Positions 34,956 through 43,653 of a stretch of DNA of 47,254 nucleotides are shown in pieces. Made by a program: the position numbers and the translations under genes. Position 1 is the first letter of the stretch. Every line of letters starts with the position of its first letter. The notes beneath the pieces are model-generated. The model saw only the letters and a list, made by a program, of their open reading frames with translations, was not told the DNA's origin and searched no databases. This DNA is from Bacteroidetes bacterium GWB2_32_14 (GTDB lineage: Bacteria; Bacteroidota; Bacteroidia; Bacteroidales; UBA12077): positions 1 through 47,254 of the forward strand of contig MENK01000015.1 of assembly GCA_001768235.1 (NCBI GenBank). Direction: 5' to 3'.

Positions 34956-36068
34956 TTATTTATTTTCCGAAGATTTTGCTTTACTCATAACTTCAGTTTG
35001 TCGTTGAATCGATTCTTTATGAACAAGCTGAAGTAATTTTCTTATAAACTCTTCTGATAATCCAAGTGATTTGCCCAGCCGTACTCTCGTGGTTACAATT
35101 TTTTCCCATCGGCGTAATTGTAAAATGGTAACCTGTTTTTGACTTTTATACTTACCAATTTCTTCAACCACATTCATGCGTTTAGCGAGTAATTCAATCA
35201 TTTGTTGGTCAATGGAGTCAATGCTGCTTCGTAACGATTCAAGGGCATTTGCAAAACTTTCGTCGCTGGTTGATACTTTACGAACAATTAAATTATTGAT
35301 TAGAATATTTAGCTGTTCAGGAGTAAGTTGCTGTTCGGCATCACTTAATGCTGCCCCGGGATTACAATGAGTTTCAATCATTAATCCATCCATATTCAGG
35401 TCGAGTGCTTTTTGAGCTATTTCGGGAATATATTCTGTATTTCCGGCAATATGACTAGGGTCGCAAATAATTGGCAAGCTATGGCATAAACTTTTTAGTT
35501 CAATTGGGATTTCCCATTTGGGAATATTCCGTAATGTTGTAGTTTCGAAAGGATAAAAACCACGATGTACAGCAGCCAATTTCTCAATACCGGCTTTATT
35601 GAATCTTTCAAGAGCACCAATCCAAAGCTGGATGTCCGGGTTAATCGGATTTTTTACCATGACAGGTTTGTCAATGCCTTTCATGTGATCGGCAAGTTCC
35701 TGAACCGAAAAAGGATTTGCCGTAGTGCGTGCCCCGATCCATAATACATCAATATCGTATTTAACTGCTAAATCGATATGTTCGGGCCTGGCAACTTCAA
35801 CGGCTGTTAACAAACCGGTTTCTTTTTTTACTCGTTGTAACCACTCTAACCCTTGTTCTCCAACACCTTCGAAACTTCCTGGCCTTGTTCGGGGTTTCCA
35901 TATCCCTGTCCTGAAAATTTTTACTTTTCCAATAGCTGCAATTTGTTTAGCCGTATTCATCATTTGTTCTTCCGACTCGGCGCTGCATGGACCGGCAATT
36001 ATCAAAGGAGAATCATTAATTCCTTTGAACCATTTTTTCAGGGGTGCAATATTTTTGAGTTTGGGCAT
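34956..36068 (-). CDS. Bifunctional DAHP synthase / chorismate mutase
   Basis: A 370-residue fusion. Residues about 1-265 are a DAHP synthase of the AroA-beta/KDO8P-synthase-like type (IIAGPCSAES, FRTGIWKPRTRPGSFEG, WIGARTTANPF, DPSHIAGN). Residues about 275-360 are a type II (AroQ) chorismate mutase (LRSSIDSIDQQMIELLAKRM, then RRWEKIV). This arrangement, catalytic domain first then AroQ, is the one usual in Bacteroidota, where the mutase domain also gives feedback control. It starts the aromatic amino-acid pathway and feeds phenylalanine/tyrosine; aroK lies at 2026-2535. It ends 2 bases from purS. Confidence 0.93.
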   Translation of the reverse strand: MPKLKNIAPLKKWFKGINDSPLIIAGPCSAESEEQMMNTAKQIAAIGKVKIFRTGIWKPRTRPGSFEGVGEQGLEWLQRVKKETGLLTAVEVARPEHIDLAVKYDIDVLWIGARTTANPFSVQELADHMKGIDKPVMVKNPINPDIQLWIGALERFNKAGIEKLAAVHRGFYPFETTTLRNIPKWEIPIELKSLCHSLPIICDPSHIAGNTEYIPEIAQKALDLNMDGLMIETHCNPGAALSDAEQQLTPEQLNILINNLIVRKVSTSDESFANALESLRSSIDSIDQQMIELLAKRMNVVEEIGKYKSQKQVTILQLRRWEKIVTTRVRLGKSLGLSEEFIRKLLQLVHKESIQRQTEVMSKAKSSENK

Positions 36069-36116
36069 TTTCTTACAAACAGGGTTATATCAAAAAGAAT
36101 TTATAAAATGTGATAA

Positions 36117-37070
36117 TTAATGTTTTTTTATGAAATTGTTTTTTACTTTTTCAATAAAAGAGACATATTTAAATTCCACGGGAGAATTTTTAATGCCTGG
36201 TTCTTTGTATCTTTCTGATATTTGGTCTTTTATGAATAAGCTGACATTTCCATGGCCTTCTTCGTACGTGTAAACAGTTTGTTTATCATCATCGTTTTTT
36301 TCAATTAAATAATCATTTTCGTTGTATGTATAACTTTCTGTTTCATCTGCAATCCATTCAGTATCGTTAAAGTAAAAGTAGTTAGCCTGAATAATTAAAT
36401 CTGAAGAATAATCGTAAATACATTTAAACCCTTCTTTCCAGGTATCCTGAAAATTAAAAAATTCAGTATAACTTATTAATTTGCCGTCAGTGTAACTAAA
36501 TGTTTCTTTATCTGTTTGATACCAGTCATCAGTATATTCTGAACTAAAACCTAAATATTCAGATATTTTACCATCGGTATAGTTTAGAATTTCCTTGTGG
36601 TAGATTTCCCATTGGTAGTTATCATTCATATAATAATACTCGGCCATCTCGCATTTGTCGCCGGAATAAATGTATTTTATTTTTTCTTCGCCAATATATG
36701 ATTGATCTTCATAATCCCAAGTAGTTAATTCTTTAACTAATTCATCGTCAAAAATAAAATCGAGTTTATAATTCAATACCCAGTTTTCGAGATCAAAATA
36801 ATACTCAAGCATAGTTGTATTGCCATTTGCATATTCAATTTCACTTTTCCTGTAGTTTTCCCATGTGCCACTATCACTAAGGTTATATTCGTTTACGGCA
36901 ATTAATTTTTCGTCGATATAATTAAACTCTGCTTTGTAGCTATTGTTTTCATAAGTTTCGATATATTCTTTAATTCTGTGAGAATTTTTTTTATTTACCG
37001 GTTCATCTTCATCACAAGATAAAAGGATAATTGCAAAATATGCAATAAGGATAAATAGATAGTTTTTCAT
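36117..37070 (-). CDS. Lipoprotein with 28-residue repeats
   Basis: A 317-residue lipoprotein (lipobox LLSC, C19) of no recognised enzymatic family. After an acidic linker it holds about seven degenerate units of 28 residues, marked by W70, W97, (Y125), W154, W183, W211 and W239 and by a recurring KxxxxYxxGKxxxY pattern, somewhat like the YD/RHS-type or DUF4595 repeat families. I start at ATG 37070; the longer frame adds 14 non-signal residues. It lies 10 bases after the small cydB-linked frame, so it may be co-transcribed with the oxidase genes or use an internal promoter. No sorting domain is present. Confidence 0.75.
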   Translation of the reverse strand: MKNYLFILIAYFAIILLSCDEDEPVNKKNSHRIKEYIETYENNSYKAEFNYIDEKLIAVNEYNLSDSGTWENYRKSEIEYANGNTTMLEYYFDLENWVLNYKLDFIFDDELVKELTTWDYEDQSYIGEEKIKYIYSGDKCEMAEYYYMNDNYQWEIYHKEILNYTDGKISEYLGFSSEYTDDWYQTDKETFSYTDGKLISYTEFFNFQDTWKEGFKCIYDYSSDLIIQANYFYFNDTEWIADETESYTYNENDYLIEKNDDDKQTVYTYEEGHGNVSLFIKDQISERYKEPGIKNSPVEFKYVSFIEKVKNNFIKKH

Positions 37071-37080
37071 AACAACGAGT

Positions 37081-37185
37081 TTACTTGTGTTTATCAAATT
37101 TGTGAATTGCAAAAACCGATAATTTATAGCTAACCCAAATAAATACAGGCCAACTGATTAACCAAATTATTTCTGTTAAATACAT
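37081..37185 (-). CDS. Small single-helix protein after cydB, candidate CydX-like subunit
   Basis: A 34-residue frame from ATG 37185 to TAA 37081, too short for a standard gene caller. It has an acidic residue near the start, one hydrophobic helix with two aromatic-rich patches (LISWPVFIWVSYKL) and a basic tail ending KFDKHK, giving an in-out orientation. Position is 30 bases after cydB on the same strand. Enterobacterial CydX is likewise a small single-helix Trp-rich protein encoded just after cydB that stabilises the haems of cytochrome bd; similarity here is in position, size and layout, not sequence. Homology to CydX is not claimed. Confidence 0.6.
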   Translation of the reverse strand: MYLTEIIWLISWPVFIWVSYKLSVFAIHKFDKHK

Positions 37186-37215
37186 ATTTTAATAGTTTAA
37201 AGTTGCGAGTTATTA

Positions 37216-38346
37216 TTAGTAAATATGAATATTTTCACCCATTTCGCCGGCATCAATTTTTTTATTATTAATTGATTTCCACGCATACCAGATGTAAGCT
37301 GCTACAAAAGGAACAAGTAAGGAAACATAGCTCATTATGGTTAATGTATATTTACTCGATGATGCATTTTCAATTGTAAGTGAACTTTGCAAATCATAAG
37401 TTGATGGATAAAAAGCGGTATTGTTGAGTCCCGCTATTAAAAATAATGCTAAAACGGTTAATATAGTTCCTGTTCCCGTGTACCAAATTCCATTTGTGCA
37501 ATTTTTCAAGATAGATTTACCAACTCCAAAAAGTACCAATAATACCCCTGCCAGAAAGATGATAAGTATGAATGGCATTTGTAAGAAGTTGTGTAAATAT
37601 TTAAAAGGCTCTAAAGTTACCTGTTTGGTAATTGAGTCGTAAGCAAAGCCATCAATAAAAAGTAACCAGACAACAAATGTTAAAAATAAAACCACAAATG
37701 GGATGGTGTTTATTATCAATTGTTTTTTAGCACGGGAAAAAATGTTTTCATCATTAATGGTATTCATAAAGTAGAGTATTCCAAGCACTCTTGCTAAAAA
37801 GAAAACAGCCAATCCAAGCGAAAGATTATGAATATTTAAAGCCAGTTCGAGACCGCGGGCAGCACCTTCCCACTTTGAAAAATTCATTTCATTAACCGAG
37901 AATTCAGAACCTGTAAAAAAAGTGGCAACGGCAGTTCCCAGGAGAATAGTTCCAAGAGCGCCATTTATAAACAGGAATATTTCGTAAGTTTTGGCTCCCA
38001 GAAAATTGTTTGGTTTCGAACGATATTCGTACGAGATGGCCTGAATTATAAACGCGAACAAAATTATCATCCAGACCCAGTATGCACCACTAAAACTGGT
38101 TGAATAAAATAACGGGAAAGAAGCAAAAAATGCTCCTCCAAAAGTAACGAGCGTGGTAAATGTAAATTCCCATTTTCGGCCTAAAGAATTAATCAACATG
38201 CGTCGTTCCATTTCAGTTTTCCCCAGTGTATAAATGAGTGTTTGCCCGCCCTGAACAAACATGAGGAAAACCAAAACAGAACCCAGCAGCGAGATAATTA
38301 CCCACCAGTATTGTTGTAATGCCAAGTGTGTTAATGATTCAACCAT
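37216..38346 (-). CDS. cydB: Cytochrome bd ubiquinol oxidase subunit II
   Basis: A 376-residue membrane protein with about eight to nine helices, non-catalytic partner of CydA in the microaerobic terminal oxidase. QQYWWVIISLLGSVLVFLMFVQGGQTL is the N-terminal family pattern, with RKWEFTFTTLVTFGGAFFASFP following. I choose ATG 38346, which begins 1 base after the cydA stop and is preceded by GGAGG; a longer start at 38361 would add five residues and overlap cydA by 14 bases. Second structural gene of the DUF4492-cydA-cydB unit. Confidence 0.92.
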   Translation of the reverse strand: MVESLTHLALQQYWWVIISLLGSVLVFLMFVQGGQTLIYTLGKTEMERRMLINSLGRKWEFTFTTLVTFGGAFFASFPLFYSTSFSGAYWVWMIILFAFIIQAISYEYRSKPNNFLGAKTYEIFLFINGALGTILLGTAVATFFTGSEFSVNEMNFSKWEGAARGLELALNIHNLSLGLAVFFLARVLGILYFMNTINDENIFSRAKKQLIINTIPFVVLFLTFVVWLLFIDGFAYDSITKQVTLEPFKYLHNFLQMPFILIIFLAGVLLVLFGVGKSILKNCTNGIWYTGTGTILTVLALFLIAGLNNTAFYPSTYDLQSSLTIENASSSKYTLTIMSYVSLLVPFVAAYIWYAWKSINNKKIDAGEMGENIHIY

Positions 38347-38347
38347 A

Positions 38348-39913
38348 TTAATGTCCTCCATCTTTAGGTCCGATTTGAATTTGTTTTGTCATAATTTTAA
38401 TTTCCGCGATGAGCAGGGTTGTAAATATCACCATGAACATCCAGAATGTTATTTGAACGGCACTGGCATCAATTTGAGAAACGGCAGCAACTGTAGGAAG
38501 CAAATCCTGAATTGTCCACGGTTGGCGGCCTACTTCAGCAACAATCCATCCCGACATGGATGCAATATAAGCCAAAGGTATAGTTAGTATTGAGATTCGC
38601 AATAGCCATTTCTTAGGTTCAAGATTGTTCTTGTAAGTAAAAAATAATACCAGGGTAAAAAACAGGATAAAGTAAAATCCTAAAGCTACCATAATGTGAA
38701 AACTATAAAAGGTCATGGGTACATTGGGGATAATACTTTTTGGATCGTTCAGGAAACCATAACCGAAATATTTAAAATTATCCTTAAAAACGATTAGTGA
38801 TTTATCCATTAATTGTTGGTCGTTATTATCTTTAGCTGTTTTATAGTCGTGAAGAGCTGCGATAGCAGTTTTACCAATTTCAATTTTTTGTTCGGCCGAT
38901 GGAGCAATTTGTTTATTTCCTTTATTCTCGGAATATTCATATTTCCCTTCAATTAAGTCTGTTACGCCCGGAACAAATGCATTGGCATTTCTGTAACCTA
39001 AGAGAGAAAGCATTTTAGGGATTTCAAACTTAAACACAAAGGCGTCTTTTTGATCGTTATATTCTTTGCCTGGAGTGAGCACGCCAATAACAATCAGCCC
39101 TGCACCTTCAGAGCCTTTGTACAGGCCTTCCATTGCAGCAAGTTTCATGGGCTGTTTTTGGGCAACCTGGTATGCAGAGCCATCGCCAGTATATACTAAG
39201 AACAAACTACTTAACAAGCCAAATACAGAGGCAATTATAATACTTCGTTTTGCAAGGATTTTTTCCCGCCCTTTTAATAAAAACCATGCACTTACACCAA
39301 TAACAAATATGGAGGCCAGCACGTAGCCAGATGTAATGGTATGAAGGAATTTATTAATAGCAATTGGCGATAAAAACACTTCCCAGAAATTCAACATTTC
39401 GTTTCGGGCAGTATCGGGATTGAAGTGCATCCCTACAGGAGATTGCATCCATCCGTTTGCAACGAGAATCCATAATGCAGACAGATTTGAACCAAAGGCA
39501 ACAAGCCAGGTTGATAATAAATGAAATTTCTTACTTACTTTATTCCATCCAAAAAACATGACTGCAATAAAAGTTGACTCGAGGAAAAATGCCATGATAC
39601 CTTCAATGGCCAGGGGAGCCCCGAAAATGTCGCCAACGAACCATGAGTAATTCGACCAGTTAGTGCCGAATTCGAATTCAAGGATTATACCTGTTGCAAC
39701 TCCTATGGCAAAATTTATTCCGAATATGGTCATCCAAAACTTGGTTATTTTTTTCCATTCAGGATCGCCGGTTTTAACGTAAATAGTTTCAAAAAAGGCT
39801 ATCAAAAAAGTTATTCCCAGGGTTAACGGAACAAATAGCCAATGATACATAGCCGTGAGTGCAAATTGTGCTCTCGACCAGTTTACCAGTGCTGTGTCTA
39901 AGTGTTCAATCAT
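38348..39913 (-). CDS. cydA: Cytochrome bd ubiquinol oxidase subunit I
   Basis: A 521-residue quinol-oxidising, haem-carrying subunit. H24, E104, E112 and H191 line up, with a constant offset of 5, with E. coli CydA H19, E99, E107 and H186 (haem ligands and proton path), and the later FHIMVALG supplies the Met ligand. GWIVAEVGRQPWTI near the C-terminus is the classic CydA block. The Q-loop is of moderate length. It overlaps DUF4492 upstream by 8 bases, so the genes are translationally coupled. Function: oxygen reduction with high affinity, protecting an otherwise anaerobic or microaerobic metabolism. Confidence 0.95.
   Translation of the reverse strand: MIEHLDTALVNWSRAQFALTAMYHWLFVPLTLGITFLIAFFETIYVKTGDPEWKKITKFWMTIFGINFAIGVATGIILEFEFGTNWSNYSWFVGDIFGAPLAIEGIMAFFLESTFIAVMFFGWNKVSKKFHLLSTWLVAFGSNLSALWILVANGWMQSPVGMHFNPDTARNEMLNFWEVFLSPIAINKFLHTITSGYVLASIFVIGVSAWFLLKGREKILAKRSIIIASVFGLLSSLFLVYTGDGSAYQVAQKQPMKLAAMEGLYKGSEGAGLIVIGVLTPGKEYNDQKDAFVFKFEIPKMLSLLGYRNANAFVPGVTDLIEGKYEYSENKGNKQIAPSAEQKIEIGKTAIAALHDYKTAKDNNDQQLMDKSLIVFKDNFKYFGYGFLNDPKSIIPNVPMTFYSFHIMVALGFYFILFFTLVLFFTYKNNLEPKKWLLRISILTIPLAYIASMSGWIVAEVGRQPWTIQDLLPTVAAVSQIDASAVQITFWMFMVIFTTLLIAEIKIMTKQIQIGPKDGGH
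38355..38359 (-). promoter_or_regulatory. Shine-Dalgarno-like site selecting the cydB start
   Basis: GGAGG on the minus strand, 8 bases before ATG 38346. Such sites are rare in this window, so it is taken as support for the shorter cydB start. Confidence 0.4.
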
Positions 39914-40142
39914 TGTCAGTATTTTTAGGATTTGTTAATTGCTCAATTACATAATCGCTTCGTTCTTCATCTGTTTTGAATTTTGAATTTAAAAAATCAG
40001 GGAAGAAGAAAAGTTTTAATATTGCAAACATGATAAAAAGCTTGATAATAATTATTACCCAAAGCTTTTTTCCAACGGTCATACTTCTAAAACCTTCGTA
40101 GTAGAATAGAAATATTTTTTGTATAATATTTTTATGAGCCAT
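39906..40142 (-). CDS. DUF4492 small membrane protein of the cyd operon
   Basis: A 78-residue protein with one membrane helix (about 26-48, KLWVIIIIKLFIMFAILKLF) preceded by GFRSMTVGK, the DUF4492 pattern commonly found just upstream of cydA in Bacteroidota. I start at ATG 40142; the longer frame begins with TTG three codons upstream and lies near the promoter. It overlaps cydA by 8 bases. Probably an accessory or assembly factor of cytochrome bd; no direct evidence is known to me. Confidence 0.82.
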   Translation of the reverse strand: MAHKNIIQKIFLFYYEGFRSMTVGKKLWVIIIIKLFIMFAILKLFFFPDFLNSKFKTDEERSDYVIEQLTNPKNTDND

Positions 40143-40158
40143 GTTTTTCAACCTTACC

Positions 40159-40166
40159 CAAAGATA
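40159..40166 (-). promoter_or_regulatory. Possible -7 element of the cyd operon
   Basis: Reads TATCTTTG on the minus strand, 16 bases before the DUF4492 ATG. No convincing -33 TTG is seen. Confidence 0.4.
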
Positions 40167-40255
40167 AGAAAATCTGTAAAAGAAAAACGAACTGAATGTT
40201 TCTTTCGGTTTGTTTCTAAATAAAATAAGTTGAAAAATAAGTTATAGCAGGGATT

Positions 40256-40287
40256 TTGAATAAATATTAAAAACAATATTTATTCAA
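40256..40287 (-). terminator. AT-rich hairpin after the T9SS type B protein
   Basis: Perfect 13-bp inverted repeat (40256-40268 with 40275-40287, AAAAAC loop) directly abutting the stop codon of the upstream gene. The following T-tract is short, so termination strength is uncertain. Confidence 0.5.
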
Positions 40288-40926
40288 TTAGTTATCTTTT
40301 TGGGGATTAAATAAATGAATAAAACCAGTTTGTGCATCTATATTGGGGTCGTCTGAAGTTAATATATAATAATAAACTCCTTCGCTCATTATTGAACCTG
40401 AAGAATTGCGCCCATCCCAAACAATTGTAGGTGATTTTATTTTAATTACCTGAATTCCTGTGCGACTAAAAATTGTAAATTCCAATACGGTTACACCATC
40501 ATAAAAAACAGTGAATAAATCGTTCACGTTGTCACCATTTGGGGAAAATACATTGGGAACTTTAATCAGGGCGGGCTTTGTTAAATTAATCGTTCTGGAA
40601 AATGTGAAATTTGTACTTGTTGATTTTTCAAGAACGGTTAAGTCAATGTTGTATGTACCATCTTCAACAAAATTATAAACTGCATAAGGCAATGTGTCAA
40701 TTAGCGGGGCTGAATCGCCAGACCATTTAAAAGAATAACCGGAAAGACTGGTTAAGTTAAACTCACTCGTATCACTACTCTCAACATATAATGCACTAAC
40801 ATATGCACTTAAATAAGTCTCAGGAAACTGGATTCTAATATCTATGGTATCAATATTAGTCTGAGCAATTACTTTATTGGTTAATAAGAAGAATGCTACA
40901 CAAATCAGAAGTTTTACCTTTTCCAT
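40288..40926 (-). CDS. Small T9SS type B (CHU_C) secreted protein
   Basis: A 212-residue exported protein: signal peptide 1-21 (VIA/QTN), a PKD-like beta domain (about 25-118) and a type B T9SS sorting domain from about residue 123 to 205 (VPNVFSPNGDNVNDLF, then VWDGRNSSG, EGVYYYIL). Type B cargo is normally a very large adhesin next to a porP/sprF gene; here it is short and no such partner lies nearby. I start at ATG 40926, which yields a proper signal peptide. It is 48 bases after the AI-2E permease gene. Confidence 0.85.
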   Translation of the reverse strand: MEKVKLLICVAFFLLTNKVIAQTNIDTIDIRIQFPETYLSAYVSALYVESSDTSEFNLTSLSGYSFKWSGDSAPLIDTLPYAVYNFVEDGTYNIDLTVLEKSTSTNFTFSRTINLTKPALIKVPNVFSPNGDNVNDLFTVFYDGVTVLEFTIFSRTGIQVIKIKSPTIVWDGRNSSGSIMSEGVYYYILTSDDPNIDAQTGFIHLFNPQKDN

Positions 40927-40974
40927 TAAATATTTTATTACACACGTAAATATATAAAATACCATCAGAAAACC

Positions 40975-42078
40975 TTAAATTTTTTCAGTTAATTTTTTAA
41001 CCACTTTGAAGTTGTTAAAGAATTCTTTAGCAAAAACCCGTATAATTGTATATGTTGGAACCGCCAGGATCATCCCTATGATACCCGCTAAACTTGCAGC
41101 TATCATTATTACAAGAAATATTTCCAGTGGATGAGCATTTACACTGCTTGAATAAATAAATGGTTGAAAAACAACATTGTCAACTACCTGGACTAATGAA
41201 AATACGATGGCCATATAAAGTAATAAAGGAAATAATTCTGTATAAAAATCGAGATTAATGTGGGTAGCAAAACCTATTATTATTCCTATAGATGAACCTA
41301 TCAATGGCCCAATATATGGGATAATATTAAATATTCCTGCAATCAATCCAATAACTAAGGCACTCTGAAAGTTAATGCCTACAATTGTTAAACCGATAGA
41401 TACTAAAGTGATTACTCCCAGAACTTCAATAATAATTCCTATAAAATATCTTGTTAATAACTTTTTTATTGAATTTAAAACATGAACAAAATTATCTGTT
41501 AGTTTTTCAGGAACAAAAATCAAAATTCCATTATAAAATAAGTTTTGGTCTTTTAGAAAGAAAAAGGTTATAAATGATATTGAAAATGCAGCTATAAAGA
41601 TATTTCCTAAAATTCCAACTATTGAATTAAAGAAATTGGATAAAAACGTGCCATTCATAAAAACGATTATTTTCTCACTCATATAATCTTCAACTGTTTT
41701 AGCATTTTCGGTTGAAATATTGTAATCAATAATTAACTGGTTAATTTTATTTATAGGTTCCTGAAATTTTGAAGTTAAGGTATTTATGTCTATTAATGAT
41801 AAATCGCTTGCCTGGTTTGCGATCAAAGGAATAAAAAACCGAAAAAAGAGAACAAAAACGGTCCATATTACTATTAATGTTGCCAAAGCTGATATAGCCT
41901 TTGGTATTTTAATTTTTTTAATATGGATTTTATCTAAAAGATCAACGAGAGGTTTCCCAACAATTGATAATACTGCCGAAATTAAAATATAGGTAACAAT
42001 TGATTTAAAATACCAAAGTATAAATCCAACAATTAAAATTCCAAGTGCTATAAATATATATTTAAATTTACTGTTCAT
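40975..42078 (-). CDS. AI-2E family transporter (PerM/YdiK-like)
   Basis: A 367-residue integral membrane protein with about eight helices. The AI-2E family pattern is clear: an N-terminal helical pair, a soluble stretch around 90-150 (ISTENAKTVEDYMSEK) and the late block GIFNIIPYIGPLIGS with the VVFQPFIYSSSVNAHPLEIF motif. Family members export or gate varied small solutes including Na+; autoinducer-2 export is demonstrated only for some, so no substrate is claimed. Divergent from the EamA transporter gene with 120 bases between, in which I find no clear promoter match. Confidence 0.85.
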   Translation of the reverse strand: MNSKFKYIFIALGILIVGFILWYFKSIVTYILISAVLSIVGKPLVDLLDKIHIKKIKIPKAISALATLIVIWTVFVLFFRFFIPLIANQASDLSLIDINTLTSKFQEPINKINQLIIDYNISTENAKTVEDYMSEKIIVFMNGTFLSNFFNSIVGILGNIFIAAFSISFITFFFLKDQNLFYNGILIFVPEKLTDNFVHVLNSIKKLLTRYFIGIIIEVLGVITLVSIGLTIVGINFQSALVIGLIAGIFNIIPYIGPLIGSSIGIIIGFATHINLDFYTELFPLLLYMAIVFSLVQVVDNVVFQPFIYSSSVNAHPLEIFLVIMIAASLAGIIGMILAVPTYTIIRVFAKEFFNNFKVVKKLTEKI

Positions 42079-42198
42079 ATTAAACTAATTTTAGATGATA
42101 CAATCTAATCAAAAGCAAAAAAGCTAAATTAAACTTTTTTGAGCGATTATAAAATTTGATATTCGAATTACACCAACCAGTATAAATAATTAATACTT

Positions 42199-43122
42199 AT
42201 GTTTCAATCTCATCCCGGCGAATTTGCAGCTTTATTAACAGCTGTATTCTGGACAATTACAGCTTTGGCATTTGAATCGGCCAGCAAAAAAGTGGGTTCG
42301 CTTTCTACTAACCTGATAAGACTTTTTATGGCATTTATATTCATTGGAATATACGGGCTTTTTTCACGTGGGCATTTTATTCCGGTTGGTGCTAGTACAC
42401 ATAACTGGGTATGGCTTTCTTTATCGGGCCTGGTAGGTTTTGTGCTGGGCGATCTTTTTCTTTTCCAGGCTTATGTGGTTGTAGGAGCAAGAGTCTCTAT
42501 GCTTATTATGTCGTTAACTCCTCCAATTACAGCATTTATCGGATGGATTGTCATGGGTGAAAAACTTACCGCTCAGAATTTTTTAGGAATGTTTCTCACT
42601 CTGTTTGGAATTATATTGGTATTATTCGATCGCCAACCTCGTGTTGATGAAGAAAATAATACAAATGGACGTAAGAAAGTAAAACTAATTTACCCGATTT
42701 TTGGAATTCTTTTAGCCTTTGGCGGAGCCCTGGGGCAGGCCGGAGGACTGGTATTAAGTAAATACGGGATGAAAGATTACGATCCCTTTGCAGCAACTCA
42801 GATAAGGGTTATAACAGGTGTTTTAGGTTTTGCATTAATCTTTATTATTACACGAAAATGGAGTCGATTAGTTGATGCTGTAAAAAATAAAAAAGCAATG
42901 TCGAGGTTGGGTATTGGAGCTTTTTTTGGCCCTTTTTTAGGTGTTTCATTTTCTTTGCTGGCAGTGAAACATACAACTACAGGAATTGCATCTACCATTA
43001 TGGCAATAGTTCCCGTGCTGATTATTCCCCCGGCAGTAATCTTTTTTAAAGATAAACTTACTTTGAAAGAAGTTATTGGTGCTGTAATTGCCGTAAGTGG
43101 CGTAATTTTGTTTTTTATGTAA
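42199..43122 (+). CDS. EamA-domain DMT family transporter
   Basis: A 307-residue inner-membrane carrier with ten predicted helices forming two EamA repeats (about 10-140 and 165-305), joined by a charged loop (FDRQPRVDEENNTNGRK). Segments such as TAVFWTITALAFESASKK, PPITAFIGWIVMGEKLT and PPAVIFFKDKLTLKEVIGA are typical of drug/metabolite exporters. Substrate cannot be told. A small lipoprotein gene follows 31 bases later on the same strand. Confidence 0.88.
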   Translation: MFQSHPGEFAALLTAVFWTITALAFESASKKVGSLSTNLIRLFMAFIFIGIYGLFSRGHFIPVGASTHNWVWLSLSGLVGFVLGDLFLFQAYVVVGARVSMLIMSLTPPITAFIGWIVMGEKLTAQNFLGMFLTLFGIILVLFDRQPRVDEENNTNGRKKVKLIYPIFGILLAFGGALGQAGGLVLSKYGMKDYDPFAATQIRVITGVLGFALIFIITRKWSRLVDAVKNKKAMSRLGIGAFFGPFLGVSFSLLAVKHTTTGIASTIMAIVPVLIIPPAVIFFKDKLTLKEVIGAVIAVSGVILFFM

Positions 43123-43153
43123 TGTTTTTTGTATTTTAGCAAAAAGCAATACA

Positions 43154-43651
43154 ATGAAAAAAAATATCTTTCTAATACTAATTGTTTTATTAGCCGGTTG
43201 TACTACAACAAAAAATAATGAACAATCATTCTCAAAAATGAGTAAAGAAGAATTCTTAGAAAAACCGTTTGGTTTCGAAGAGAATATTAAAAACTTTTCA
43301 ACCTTTACAGAGCCGGAGTTTAAAACCCAGAAATTACTGAGAAGAAATAGTCATTATCCTGAAAAAACAGATACAATCTATAAATTTTATTTTAGAAAAT
43401 CTGAAATATTCTTCTATAAAACTCATACAGGTAAAGAGTTTTTGCTGGCCGGGAAGATTATGAATAAACAGGTATATCTTGTAAATAATATACATGTTGG
43501 CTTAGCAAAAAATGATTTTACAAATCGCTTTTCAACTGAATTTGAGTTTACAGGCGATAGCATCCAAATGATTGGAGAAGGTACAAAATACACCTTTATC
43601 TTTAAAAAGGATAAGCTCTACAGGATTAATATCGACAATTATTTCGATTGA
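43154..43651 (+). CDS. Small lipoprotein of unknown function
   Basis: A 165-residue product with a clear lipobox (LLAGC, C16) and a Thr/Asn-rich linker. The mature part is a beta-strand-rich single domain, with repeated patterns like IYKFYFRKSEIFFYKTHTG and YTFIFKKDKLYRI. I do not recognise the family. It follows the DMT transporter by 31 bases and ends 2 bases from the convergent psd gene. Confidence 0.75.
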   Translation: MKKNIFLILIVLLAGCTTTKNNEQSFSKMSKEEFLEKPFGFEENIKNFSTFTEPEFKTQKLLRRNSHYPEKTDTIYKFYFRKSEIFFYKTHTGKEFLLAGKIMNKQVYLVNNIHVGLAKNDFTNRFSTEFEFTGDSIQMIGEGTKYTFIFKKDKLYRINIDNYFD

Positions 43652-43653
43652 TT

